Assembly (NCBI RefSeq): GCF_029867415.1
Contig: NC_081182.1
Location: 11,042,646-11,106,645, forward strand
DNA: 64,000 nt
Source of the DNA: Vicia villosa
Taxonomy: Eukaryota > Streptophyta > Magnoliopsida > Fabales > Fabaceae
Reading direction: 5' to 3'
The notes beneath the pieces were generated by a model. That model was given only the letters and a program-made list of their open reading frames with translations, searched no databases and was not told where the DNA came from. The position numbers and the translations under genes are program-made. Positions 11,084 through 24,830 of the stretch are shown piece by piece; the stretch's first letter is position 1; each line of letters starts with the position of its first letter.

Positions 11084-11690
11084 TATGGGTGTTCACGGTT
11101 CGGTTTGGATCAGTTTTGAGGTAAAAATTTATCTGATTCAAAGATAAATTTGTTTGCGCTTCAGTTCGGTTTTGAATGATTGATTAAAAAAGTTCAATTC
11201 GATCTGATCCAATTTCATGCGGTTTATTTTGGATCGTTTTTTGGATATCCAAATTATAAATTATATTTTTTTTATTAAGATTATAAAAGTGCTAATAATT
11301 AATAAATTTGATATAATATATAACATACAATATATTAAAAGTTAAAATTATAAAATGAGAATAATCAATTATGGTTGAAATAAATAAAATAATAAAAATA
11401 AATAGATTTAACTAAATAAAAAATAGTATTAAAAAAAATAAATATCATTGAATAATAAATTAACACAACATACCATATTAATTAAAAATAATTAAGTATA
11501 AAAATATATATTTGCGTTTTGGTTCGGCTTGGATCAATTTTGAAATATAAATCCGAAATCCGATCCAAACCATGTGATTTTTACAAAATGACATCCAAAC
11601 ACATTCGATAATATTTGATTTTTTGTGGTTTTCGTTTTTTTTATCAGTATGTGGTTTTTATTTGGATTGGTTTGGATTTGAACACCCCTA
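11084..11690. mobile_element. hAT-like MITE of the GGTTCGG family
   Basis: The left end is tatgggtgttcacggttcgg, and the right end contains ggtttggatttgaacacccc. The interior arms share ggatcagtttt/aaaattgatcc-like blocks in inverted orientation. It is about 607 bp and noncoding. The flanks read attctaag and attctagc, an imperfect 8-bp duplication at best. Confidence 0.6.
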
Positions 11691-14589
11691 ATTCTAGCTG
11701 CCCCTAAGTTCTTGCTATCAAATATGAAGTGAGGCATGTTGTTGATGTTGAAAGTCCTAAAAAAGATCCAGACATAGGCTCTGTTGAAAGAGAACTCCAT
11801 TGAGAGGTCTTTAAAGCTTTTATCGATCGAGAATATAATTTGGAAAAAAGCTCCAGTATAATACTCAATGGGGGTAGTAAGTCTCGAGAATACAGACATT
11901 TAATGTGGTTCATGTGTATGGAGTGTTTTCTCGGGGAAGGTCTCCATGCGTCCTTACACGCCTAAGGTAAGGTGGTGACATACTCGTGCCTACTCGGGTG
12001 CAATTGGCAGGTTATTATTGAGTTTGCATTAGAGGAAATTATGATGGTTTCTCCCATAATTGTGAATCTCTCAAATGAGAGTAGAGCTCAACATGTTTCT
12101 AGGAGCTTAAGGAATATATTCAAGCACAAACCTACTAAGGATGAGACTGGATAAAGGTTATAAGAACGATCAGATATAATACTTATAGTAGGCATTTTTA
12201 TTTGTTGACTGTGAAATAAATATCGGAAGAAATGCGTCGTCGACTCTTGAATTTGTCGAGGATGTTGCTCAATATTCTTGGTAGACAAAAAAAATATTGG
12301 GGACTCTATCGTGGTACAACAATGAAGGTATGATGGACCATGCTTACCGGAGCGTGAGTTCGTCCTTAGATTGGCAAGTGATTCACCCTTGTAATCTCAA
12401 ACAATTGTGCAGTCAACATAATATGCATAGATTGTCTATTTACAAATGAATGTTCACCCGAATAAGGTTCGTCTTCCCTTTCATTGCTTTTAAAGTAGGA
12501 GTAAGAGTCCTAAATCATTTAGGGATTGCTCCCTCACAGTTGTACCCTGTGAGTTGAGTCTATGTGAAAGTATTTCAATACTAGTGTGAATATAAGAATA
12601 TAGTTCCTATACTGATTGTATTCTTTTACTTATTTTATGTTCTACAAAAGTCTGCTAACTAATAAAACTCAAAGGTAAATCTCTTTAAAGCAAGACCAAA
12701 AATATTTGATGTATATATAGACAACTTCAAAGGTTTTAAATAAATGTACCATTTTGTTCCCCGTCTAACTAGGCTGCTCACGCTCACGAGAGTCTATGCG
12801 AAATTTCAATAAAAACTTATCGTGATGACCATTCTCAAGGGCACTCTCATTCTCTTCCTCGTATGCATAGACAAATTTTTAAATATTATTACATATTCTT
12901 CGAGTTTGGCAATTGGCATATAGTGTTTTGAGGTTTATTGCAGAGGATGCTCTTAGTGAATTTTAGTTATATAATGACAAATTTTGTCTTCTTAATCTAA
13001 GAGGCTATTATGTGAAGAAGGATGGGAAAATATCAAATAACGTTTCTATTTCGGTGTAAGAAATAGGTTCATGTTCTCTCTCAATTGCTTTAAAGTCTCA
13101 AAAAATATTATTTTAATATAGAGTTGGTTCTCCCATAACTCAATATGTCGGAGGCACTTAGCAATGGATGGGACAAAACTACTAACGGTGGTTTCGTAAA
13201 TCAGAGCATTTTATACGAATTTAAAGCAATCTCTAAATTTTGATTTTGAGACGGTATTAAGATAATGATTGTTGAATCATATTCGCACAAAACAGTTGAG
13301 TTAATATTGAAAAAGTGTTCAGTATAGGGCAATTGTAACTTGTTTGTTTGTGTATCTTAATAGTATACAAATAGTATACAAAGTAGTTGATCCTTTTGAT
13401 AAAGATAAATTTGTATGATGGTGTTTGAAGTTTCTTCATAACTATTGACATAAGTGTTGTGTTAGCTGCTTTTATACAATCCAACTCATCTGAATCTTTA
13501 AAAATGACCACGAATGCGTCCCGGTCACATAAAGACTTTTGTAATTTCCGTCAATCATGTGTCGTAACACTAATTACAATCATGTAAATTAACCACAATT
13601 TATTTTTTAATATTGAAAACAGTGATAATGATATCAGCATCTACCGAAACAATTTTATCACAACAGTTTTTGCAGACGCAGACAGTTTTTTAAAATTCCA
13701 CCGTTAAATAATCGTAGCAGAACTATCTCAACTAAAATACAGCTCATAATACACCACATGGAACATGTACACCACTGATTTAGTAATTTTTACCGTAGTA
13801 ACTGATTTTAATCCATAATGAATTGTCAAACTAAAAAGTACTAGTATGTTTGAAACTAAAATGAATTGTCATCCATGAGATAAGATGTGTGTTTGTCACG
13901 GAAACAAGATGAGTGTGAAACAAAAAAAATTGTCAGATCCAACACTAGCGCTATACAAATGTCTTGGCATGTGTGGCCAAACGGTCCCCGGAGGAAACAC
14001 CCACTCACAACATGCCAACAATAAAACCAAAAATAAGCACCTCCAGATCCATCCAGATTCTGAAAGAATCACGTTTCAGCACCACAAAAGCCAGCTAATA
14101 TAACCATCTTAACATGTGCTGTTTTCTCATATCTCCACCTCATCATCTCCTTTTCACCCCAAAGTCTCATTTACCAACACCACAAACTAGTAGAACAAAG
14201 ATCCTTTTTGGGTATCAATAAAAAGAAGCTTTTTCACCTTTTGTTCTCCAACTTTTAACATACGCAAATCAAAATAGTAAATATTCATTGCTTTTTCTAT
14301 GATAACGTAACTAAATAAATATCAATCAAATCACAGTAACAATCAAAATTCAACTTTAAACTAATCAAATTCCGAAATACACTACCAGTACTGAAGCTAA
14401 AATAGAATCCAAAAGGCATAAGAAAATCAAAACAAAACTACATTGCAAAAATGAAAAGAAAAAAAAAAAAACAAATTACATCCGGTTCAAAGAAACAGTA
14501 ACAGTAAGTTAAACTTAATATAAAATAAAAATTATTAAAAAAAAACATTCATTTAAATTTCAGATACCTTTACCACCATCACCACAAAT
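11691..14589. other. Intergenic stretch, no gene recognised
   Basis: I see only short open frames without recognisable domains, with moderate base composition around 11700-12700 that may be old transposon DNA. 13900-14200 is immediately downstream of the SMT2-type gene. Nothing here can be named with confidence. Confidence 0.4.
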
Positions 14590-15669
14590 TCATTTCTCTG
14601 ATTCTTTAGGTTTTCTGCAGAGAATCATATGCATAGGAGAGAAAATTCCAGTATCACCCCCTCTGGTCAAAAAGTCAGCAGTCTTGAACAGCATCTCATG
14701 AACATCAACGGTCCCTTTAGGCGCTATTCCCAATGCAGACAGAACAGTTACCACAACATGGTTACGCCAATAAGCAAGCCGACCCATTTTCAACCGGCTC
14801 CACCACGGCTCAGCCGGTGGCTGAGCCAGATCCCGTTCCTTCACAACCTCAAACCCTACTTTCTTAGCCGTTTCAGCTATATCAGCGTAGCTTCTAAGCC
14901 CAGGCAAAGCGTCACCTCTTTCAATTCCTTGAATAATCTCAACATGTTCAGAATTTTCCGCTACGAATTTCTCTGTTGTGACCCATTCATATGAAACGTA
15001 AAGAGCACCGGGTTTCAAAACCCTAAAAATCTCAGCGTAAACTTCTTCAAGCTTCGGCGCGTGGCACGTCGCTTCGATTGAGTACGCGCCGTCGAAACTG
15101 TTATCGGGAAACGGCATCTCGAGGAAATTACCACAAACGACGTCGCATAGAGAATCGAGACCCGCTTTTTTGTTGTGTAGCTTCGCTCTTTTCACTTGAT
15201 ACTCGTTGATCGTGATTCCGACTACGTTAGCGCGTGAGTGAGACGCGATGGCTCTCATGGGACCACCAACACCGCATCCAACGTCGAGGATTTTGTTTCC
15301 GGGTTTCACCTCGATGAGATCCACAGCCATTTCTTCATGGAGGCGCGTGGCGTCACGGTGGGATTTACCAGGGATGGAAGGTGAGAAATGGAAGGATTGT
15401 CCCCAGCCCCATTCGTAAATATCTGTAACTAAATTGTAAAAGGTATCAACGAAATCTGGGACTTTCTCTGCGGTTTCGATCTCTTTGGGACGGCGGAAGA
15501 AGGACCAGTATTGTTTGTAGCTGTCTTGGACTTTCTCGGCGGAGATTGAACCACCGGATAGATCGGTGGCGCGTTTGCCTTTTCGTTCGGCGGGGCCGAG
15601 GACACAGACGAACCAATAAAGGCCGCCGGCGAGAAGGGCTCCGGTGCAGAAGAGAGAGAGGGAGTCCAT
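14590..15669 (-). CDS. SMT2: Sterol 24-C-methyltransferase 2 (24-methylenesterol C-methyltransferase)
   Basis: This 359-residue intronless ORF transfers a methyl group from S-adenosylmethionine to 24-methylene lophenol, giving 24-ethyl sterols such as sitosterol. The step takes place at the ER and sets the sitosterol:campesterol balance. An N-terminal hydrophobic anchor lies at residues 8-25. The family's sterol-binding signature YEWGWGQSFHFS is at 85-96, the SAM motif LDVGCGVGGP at 128-137, and the conserved IEATCHAP at 198-205 followed by YEWVTT at 227-232. A C-terminal sterol methyltransferase domain completes it. Length matches plant SMT2 (about 360), and lack of introns is typical of the SMT2/SMT3 branch as opposed to SMT1. 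The start at 15669 is right because the hydrophobic anchor follows it directly. All key motifs are intact, so it is probably functional. Confidence 0.95.
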   Translation of the reverse strand: MDSLSLFCTGALLAGGLYWFVCVLGPAERKGKRATDLSGGSISAEKVQDSYKQYWSFFRRPKEIETAEKVPDFVDTFYNLVTDIYEWGWGQSFHFSPSIPGKSHRDATRLHEEMAVDLIEVKPGNKILDVGCGVGGPMRAIASHSRANVVGITINEYQVKRAKLHNKKAGLDSLCDVVCGNFLEMPFPDNSFDGAYSIEATCHAPKLEEVYAEIFRVLKPGALYVSYEWVTTEKFVAENSEHVEIIQGIERGDALPGLRSYADIAETAKKVGFEVVKERDLAQPPAEPWWSRLKMGRLAYWRNHVVVTVLSALGIAPKGTVDVHEMLFKTADFLTRGGDTGIFSPMHMILCRKPKESEK

Positions 15670-16345
15670 TTGGAAAAACAGAGTATGTTTGTTTTTTTGT
15701 GTTTTGTTCTCTCACCCTATGTTATGTTGTGTTTCACTTGTACAACTAGGTTCTGTTCTTAAGTGAAGTGAGAAACCGTTGGTATCTTTTTTTTTTTATT
15801 ATTTTAGTGTATACAGTGAATAGCATCTTTTCCGTCCACGTGCTTCGCGCGTGATTCCTGCTTCGTTGTTAGTATCATTTTGTTTTATTTATTTATTATT
15901 GTAAAGATCGGGACAACTCAAACAAATACAGCACATCTTTTGTGTTTTTATCATTACTTTTATGGAAATAATAATCTGTAAAATTATTTCATTTGACCAA
16001 AATAAAAATTAACTAAACGGCCTTCTAGATAAATAATTTTTTTCATTTTTTTAAAAGTTTTGTTCAATTTTTAAAAAAGAAAATGACTAACTTATATAAT
16101 ATATCTTTAATAAAATATGAATAAAAAGTATATATATATATATATATATATATACACTAAAATAGTTAAATCTAATCACTAAATCAGTTTAACAAGCATT
16201 TTACATACCCCTAAACGTAATATTATTAACCCTAAATAAATATTACAATTAATGTTCACATTCAATTATTATACCATACAATTAATACATATTCTTTAAT
16301 TTTTAGAAGGCCGAAACCCAAGAAAACAAACTACAACACTACTAA
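15670..16345. other. SMT2 upstream region with (TA)n
   Basis: This is the likely promoter and 5' leader of the minus-strand SMT2 gene, followed by AT-rich DNA. A (TA)n run lies at about 16129-16154. No separate gene is visible. Confidence 0.5.
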
Positions 16346-16935
16346 CTAATGAATAGGATTCTCAAACAAGTCATTATTTAAAAGATGTTGGATGAAAATA
16401 GGACTCGTATCAAAATGACAAACAATATCAGGATGAAGAATGTCATTTTTAGCGAGAGCGTCTACACATTGATTCGCTTCACAATAGATATGGTGGTAAC
16501 GCACTTCTCTACCTTGAGAATTAAAGGTCTTGATTTTGGAAATCAGACATCTGCGTACGCCAGTACTCTCGGCCTTATTGGTGATATCCGTAAACACTTG
16601 TTGAGAATGAGTCTCACTAATAACTTTTTGAAAGCCTAATCTATCTGCAAGCTGAAGGCCTTCAAAAACACCTCACAGTTCTGCGACATAGGGACTGCAT
16701 ATGCCAATAGATTTGGAGATACCTCCAAGCCATTCTCCCTCGTCTCCTCTAATGATTCCTCCACGACCCGCATTGTCATCTTTGTCACAAGCTCCATCAG
16801 CGTTCAGTTTGATCCAACCCATAGGAGGGGGCTCCCACTTAATATTATTGACTTCTGTTCTAGTGGTTGAGATGATTTTGCATGCTACTTGAGTTTCCTT
16901 CAAGCATTCGAGGAAGTTGTTCCATATCTACACCG
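16346..16935 (-). pseudogene. LINE-type RNase H domain, 5'-truncated
   Basis: The translation contains NNIKWEPPPMGWIKLNADGA, then AGRGGIIRG and VAEL, then after one stop an uninterrupted helix-rich remainder ending ANQCVDALAKN. This is the RNase H domain at the C-terminus of plant non-LTR retrotransposon polyproteins (also found as stand-alone RNase H-like ORFs). The first catalytic Asp (NADGA) and the Glu (AEL) are present. The usual E-x-D-S block reads ETHS, so a catalytic Asp seems lost. A TGG to TGA change just after AEL breaks the frame. Upstream, similarity stops near 16935 where gypsy gag sequence begins on the other strand. Confidence 0.75.
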
Positions 16936-16937
16936 AC

Positions 16938-18079
16938 TCTGTAAAGCACTTTAAAGACAGATATTTTGTGATAAAGCCTCTTACTTCTGTCGCAGATATG
17001 ACCTTGTTCGACACCGTGGAGTATTAGGAGGAAGGGGAGAGAAAAAGTGGTATTGCTTGTAAGTTCCCATTGGAGTGGTAGTATGAACAGTTCGAGAGGG
17101 GACCGATAATTACTATACATGGACGAGGACCTGGATGACCATGATCGGGCCGCCTATCAGTTGCTCGTCAAGTATGTTGGCGGTTTCAGGCCGGCCAGGC
17201 ATACCACCCTTGATTGTCGGGGTGAGCCAATCACGACGGCTCTCCATATAAATACCAAGGCCCTCCTCGATTGTCATATAGACGGGGATGCCATGATTTT
17301 GTTAGGTATATTGCGTTCATATGTCTTATGGATTTTCTCTCATTCTCGTGTTAACCTTGTTTGTTTTGTGCAGGAAAAATGCCTGATGTGCACGAGAAAA
17401 TGGTCAAGTTGCGGACCGCTAAGAGCGTCAAGAGTGGTCTGCAGAGGATCCAAGTCCAGCAGCTAAAAACGGATGAAAAGGGTGTCGTTCTGAAGGCTCC
17501 TCGCCTTCCTCTGACGTGAGTCCTGTTTCCCCGGGTTGTCCGGCCAAGAAGCAAAAGACTCAAATTTCCCCCGAAGCTCGGTCGGAGAGTAAGGAACCCG
17601 GCTCCCCAGAGACATCTCTACTGCCCCTTGTACTCTTCACCGAGGACTTTTTACAAGGAGAAACTCTTTCCTTCTACATAAAGAGGAGGCCAAACATATT
17701 CTTGCATGTGATCGAGAGACCCGGGAGGAGGAGTTAGCTCGGGACGCTTAGGGTACAATGAGGATCATGGCGGCTGCCCTCTTCCCGCTGAGGAGTTAGC
17801 CCAAGAGACCCGTGTTTGACCTGGGATCGAGAGACCCGAGAGAAGGCTCTTACAACGCGATCACAGTTGATCGTGAAGATAAGAGAGCTAGAGCAAGACT
17901 GCATGGCAACTATTGGTGTTGGTTTCTCGACGGCGGTCGAGCAGATGAAGGTCGTCAATCCTCAGGTCGAGCTGGTCACCAAAGGTATCAACCCTTACTA
18001 CAAAGTGTTGGAGGGTGAGATTGTGATCCCGGAGGGCATCGAGGACGAGGATGAAGAAGAGGAAACCGGTGAAGTTTGA
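16938..18079 (+). pseudogene. Ty3/gypsy-type gag remnant with an apparent intron
   Basis: Recognisable pieces are FKDRYFVIKPL near 16945 (followed by stops), then NYYTWTRDLDDHD and a helical region to about 17305. After 17374 come MPDVHEKMVKL, a Lys/Pro-rich stretch (SPGCPAKKQKTQ) and a C-terminus ending in an acidic tail (DEDEEEETGEV). The layout resembles the gag of plant gypsy elements often labelled putative plant transposon protein. Removing 17306-17373 (GTATAT...GTGCAG) keeps the frame across ILLG/KMPD. At least two frameshifts, near 17515 and 17700-17820, make it non-functional. It is on the opposite strand from the pol fragments that follow. Confidence 0.6.
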
Positions 18080-18728
18080 AAGTTATGATTAATGTTGTTT
18101 GGTCTGTGCGCGCCAGTTTTTTGTTTTTGTTTAAGACAAAGGGCTCTGCCCATTATCTATATGTCGGGGGCCTGTGTGCCCGTATATTTTGTAATATTTG
18201 AATATTGTCGACAGTTTTGGTCGGTTTTTTAATGCATTCTTTTATTAGCATGATTTGTTTTAAAAACTTTAGGTGTTTTCCAAAGTCTGCATGTTCTTGA
18301 AAACTTTAAGTGTTTTCCAAAGTCTACATGTTTGTGTATGCTGAATCATTATGATTGGGGTTTTACAAGTGTTGTATACTTGACATAGGATTTTGTTTGG
18401 GGATGGTCGACCGATGAGTGTCGTCTGGTTGTGTGGGGAACAGGCCGAGAATACCAAAGCGGGGCCGGATGAATGATGAGCACGAGACCACGGACGGGGC
18501 CAAGTGCTCGTGGCGTGAACGTTCCCATCACGAGTTGTGTTTCAGCCGAAGTGGTACCACAACGACAAAACTAGATGTAGATTTCCCCGCAGGGCCAAAC
18601 TGGTGCTTGTTTTAGCGAGAGTTCGACCTTTGTTGTCATGAAAATAAACGCGTCTGTACCACGACGCGCATCCTTTTCCAACCATGCCTCGTTGTTGGTA
18701 AGGGATGGTTGGATAATGGCTTGCGTGG
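18080..18728. repeat. Gypsy 3' remnant with short tandem repeat
   Basis: This is noncoding sequence after the gag remnant. A 35-bp unit is repeated in tandem at about 18262-18332 (ctttaggtgttttccaaagt and ctttaagtgttttccaaagt). The rest is probably retroelement untranslated or LTR DNA. No gene is seen. Confidence 0.45.
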
Positions 18729-20835
18729 TTAGCTATAGTATCGTCTGAGTTTATCAGTGTTCCAGGGTCGAGCAAGTTTCTCCCCGAGCTGGTTTTTGAG
18801 GTAGTAGGCCTCGTTCTTTGTTTTATCGTAGACTCGATACGGGCCTTCCCAATTAAGGGCGAGTTTGACTTCGCATTTCCTTCATGTTTCTGCGTAAGAC
18901 TAGCGAGCCGATTTTGAATTCCCGTTTTATAACTTTTGCATCATGACGCAAAGTAATTTGCTGCTTTAATTTGGTTTCTCGGAGCGATGCTCCCGATCGG
19001 ATCGCTTCGACCATATTCAACTCCTCTTTTATTGCTTTGTTGTTGTTGAAAGAGTATTGTGGTGTACTTTTCGTTATTATCGTATCCACAGGGATTATTG
19101 CGATATCACCGCCGTTCTATAGCCTATTTTGTCTTGAGTTAATGTTACTTTAAATTTGGGTTTGCAAAAGATCATTCAACACTTTTAGTAGCAAAGAGTA
19201 AAGTAATGAAAGTTCTAAGTTAAAGAAAATGTATCAAGATTTGATTTTATCGACCTAAATTTGTATGTCTACTTATAAATATACGTATATGAACATGGTA
19301 ACGATCAACATAATTACGTATCGACGCCTATATCATCCGTGTCCGCAATGATATAGTTAGATTTACCGTATTGTTTAACCGACGATTTCTCCATCCTTTA
19401 AACAATACAAATAACGTTTTAAAACCGATACTAAGTAAACATCAAACGCTAAATCCATGTCTGCAATTTATAGTTTGATGGATGATAAAGTTAGATCTAG
19501 ATACAAATATTGATGTCTCAAACACTTATACCAAAGAAAAAGCTTTAATAAACAAACTAAACCATCTATATTGATCATCACTTGTTCATACACATATATT
19601 CACAAGAAAAACCTACAAAAGGCTAGGAAGATTACATCTTATCTTGATACAAAAGAGATTTAGCTATCCATGAGAATGGTAGCTTGCTCAAGAAGTAAAG
19701 GATGAAGATCAACAAGCATCAAAGGCGATTAATCGACGATCAAAGCTTCCAATCTTCAATTCTTAGTTTGCTACAGTGATTAGGGTTTATGAGCTCTTAA
19801 GGAAAATTATGATCTCTCCAAAAATCAGAATTACTCTTTATATAGTAAAACCATTTTCTGCCCAGGGCGCGTCGCGCCCTCCAGCGAGCTTCGCGCCATT
19901 ACACTTAAGAAAGTTAAACCGCCCATGCGCGTGACGCGCGCAACTCTCTGCTTTGAAGCTCCAAAATATCTTGCCAAGGGCGCGACGCGCCCACATCTCC
20001 GCGCGACGCGCGCTTACTTCTGCCAGGCACTCTCTTGCAAAGCTCAAAACAAGCTCCAAACTTCCCCAAAATTGGCTAAAACCTACAAAATCATAACTAA
20101 AACACATATTAACATAAAAGGAAAGCTTAATATTATAAACTATAAATAATTATCTAAAACTTCAGGGAATTGTACGAATATCCGATAAAAACGGTCGAAA
20201 GGTGCCATTAATTAAACTAAATATAAACACAATTTGGCACCTAACAGTTGTTCCATTCCTCCTCGAGGGGGGATTTAGTCCGACGATAAGGTTCTCTAAT
20301 TTCCACGGGGATTACGGCCTCGGTTCCGTATGTCAATCTGAAAAGGGTCTCCCCAGTAGTTAAGTGAGGTGTCATTCTGTGAGCCCAGAACATGCTGTAA
20401 AGCTCCTCGACCCCACCCCTCTTGGCTTCAATGAGTCGGCGCTTAAGTCCCCGGAGGATCACTCGGTTTGCCGCTTCAGTTTTCTGTCGGTGAATTGCAT
20501 GCCGTTGTCGATCACTAGCGCTTGTGGTACTCCAAAACGGGCGAGCACGTTCCATTTATAAAAGTGAAGTATATTGTATGTCGTGATTTTAGCGAGTGCT
20601 TCGGTCTCGATCCATTTGGTGAAGTAATCCATGACGACAATCAGATATTTGTTTTGATATGATTCGACCGGAAAGGGTCCGAGGATACCCATCCCCACCA
20701 GGCGAAGGGTCACGGGGAGGAAAGCAATTTGAGATTGTGAGATGGGGTCAGGTGCATGTCGGCATGGAGTTGGCACTTGTCGCATTTTTGGACGTGATCT
20801 TTGGCGTCTTGCTTGTAAGTTTAAGAGTGCGCCTA
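18729..20835 (-). pseudogene. Ty3/gypsy integrase and pol C-terminus, split by an LTR
   Basis: Read on the minus strand from about 20835: a zinc-binding remnant (CDKCQLHA), a frameshift, then GMGILGPFPV, MDYFTKWIE, VIDNGMQFTD and an EAAN block. This is the integrase core with its Asp, Asp and Glu landmarks. The first catalytic Asp (usually in the M-D-I-x-GP context) is Gly here. After the inserted element at 19047-20246 the frame resumes as KEELNMVEAIR. It ends with WEGPYRVYDKT and the typical pol terminus KLRRYYS, stop at 18729-18731. The reverse transcriptase and RNase H that should lie upstream are missing. Confidence 0.85.
19042..20251 (-). mobile_element. 1.2-kb solo LTR (or short LTR element) with 5-bp TSD
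   Basis: The inserted DNA (19047-20246) starts TGTTAGGTGCC and ends CTTTCA on the minus strand, giving TG...CA ends. It is bounded by an exact 5-bp duplication, gttgt at 19042-19046 and 20247-20251. It interrupts the integrase frame, so it is younger than that element. Within it, 19860-20020 contains several CG-rich partly palindromic boxes such as GGGCGCGTCGCGCCC and GCGCGTGACGCGCGC in an otherwise AT-rich sequence. No protein-coding capacity is visible. Confidence 0.88.
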
Positions 20836-21193
20836 ATAGGGAGTGAATTAGGACTTTGGAAAATTATCTGGTTTTAGTGATGAAGGATATTATTTTTCTG
20901 GTTTATGGTGAGATTATGAAAGCAATAGAGTGTCAAAAAATAAAGAACACGAGGATGTATACTGATTCCCCTCACAATCTGAGAGTACTCCAGTCCCCTT
21001 TTCACATTAAAGAGATTTTACTATTGTTTGTGACTTGTACAAGACCTACACAAACACCAAGAACAACCCTCTTGGATTTTCACTAAGTACACTAAGAGAA
21101 CAATCCTCCCTTTAATGACTCACTTGTTTCCAACAATCTTGGACAACAACATTTCAACCACAAAAAACAATCCCCTTGGATTTGCTAACTTGA
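20836..21193. other. Noncoding filler replacing gypsy RT/RNase H
   Basis: This lies between the gypsy integrase and protease fragments, where reverse transcriptase would be expected. It has short repeats (gagagcaatcctc, aacaacc) that look like LTR-type DNA of another element, but nothing can be named. Confidence 0.35.
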
Positions 21194-21685
21194 TTATGAG
21201 AGCAATCCTCTCACGTCTTCTCGGGCAGGCTTGTCTTCTCCTCGAGGATTTTTGTTAGCGATGATTGAATGGTATCCCTTCATGGACGCGTTGATAACCC
21301 TTCTTGGAACTTCAATGTCGGCGTTCACCGTGGCGACTCGTCCCCTCTTCATGTAGAACTTTATCTTGAGGTGGACAGTGGACGGTACTGTGGTGAGCTC
21401 GGCCAGTGTTGGTCGGCCAATGATGCAGTTGTAGAGTGACAGACAATTGATGACCAAAAAGCGAGCCTTGCCTTGTCTCGATGCTTCGCCTTCCCCGAGG
21501 GTGACGATCAGCTCGACCAAGCCCCAAGGTTTGGTTGTGGTACCGTTGAAGCCTTGAATGTCGGATCCCATGTAAGGAGTCATGTGGGAGTCATCGAGCT
21601 GGAGTGTTTTGAACAGTTGGGAGTATATTATGTCTATCGAGCTACCCTCTTCGACGAGGATTCGTCGGACGTCAAAGTTGGTCAT
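21194..21685 (-). pseudogene. Ty3/gypsy protease (retropepsin) fragment
   Basis: The segment VRRILVEEGSSIDIIY corresponds to the active-site strand of plant gypsy proteases, usually V-R-R-V-L-V-D-x-G-S-S. The catalytic Asp is replaced by Glu here (EEGSS). Downstream, FLVINCLSLYNCIIGRPTL matches the second conserved strand (Y-N-x-I-L-G-R). It lies on the same strand and in the right order relative to the integrase at 18729-20835, so it is probably the same decayed element. It is bounded by noncoding DNA on both sides. Confidence 0.8.

Positions 21686-24830
<3,145 letters not shown>

Noticed and set aside
11534..12288. Candidate retroelement gag on either strand
   Set aside because: Some helical-looking frames exist, but no motif is strong enough to name a family.
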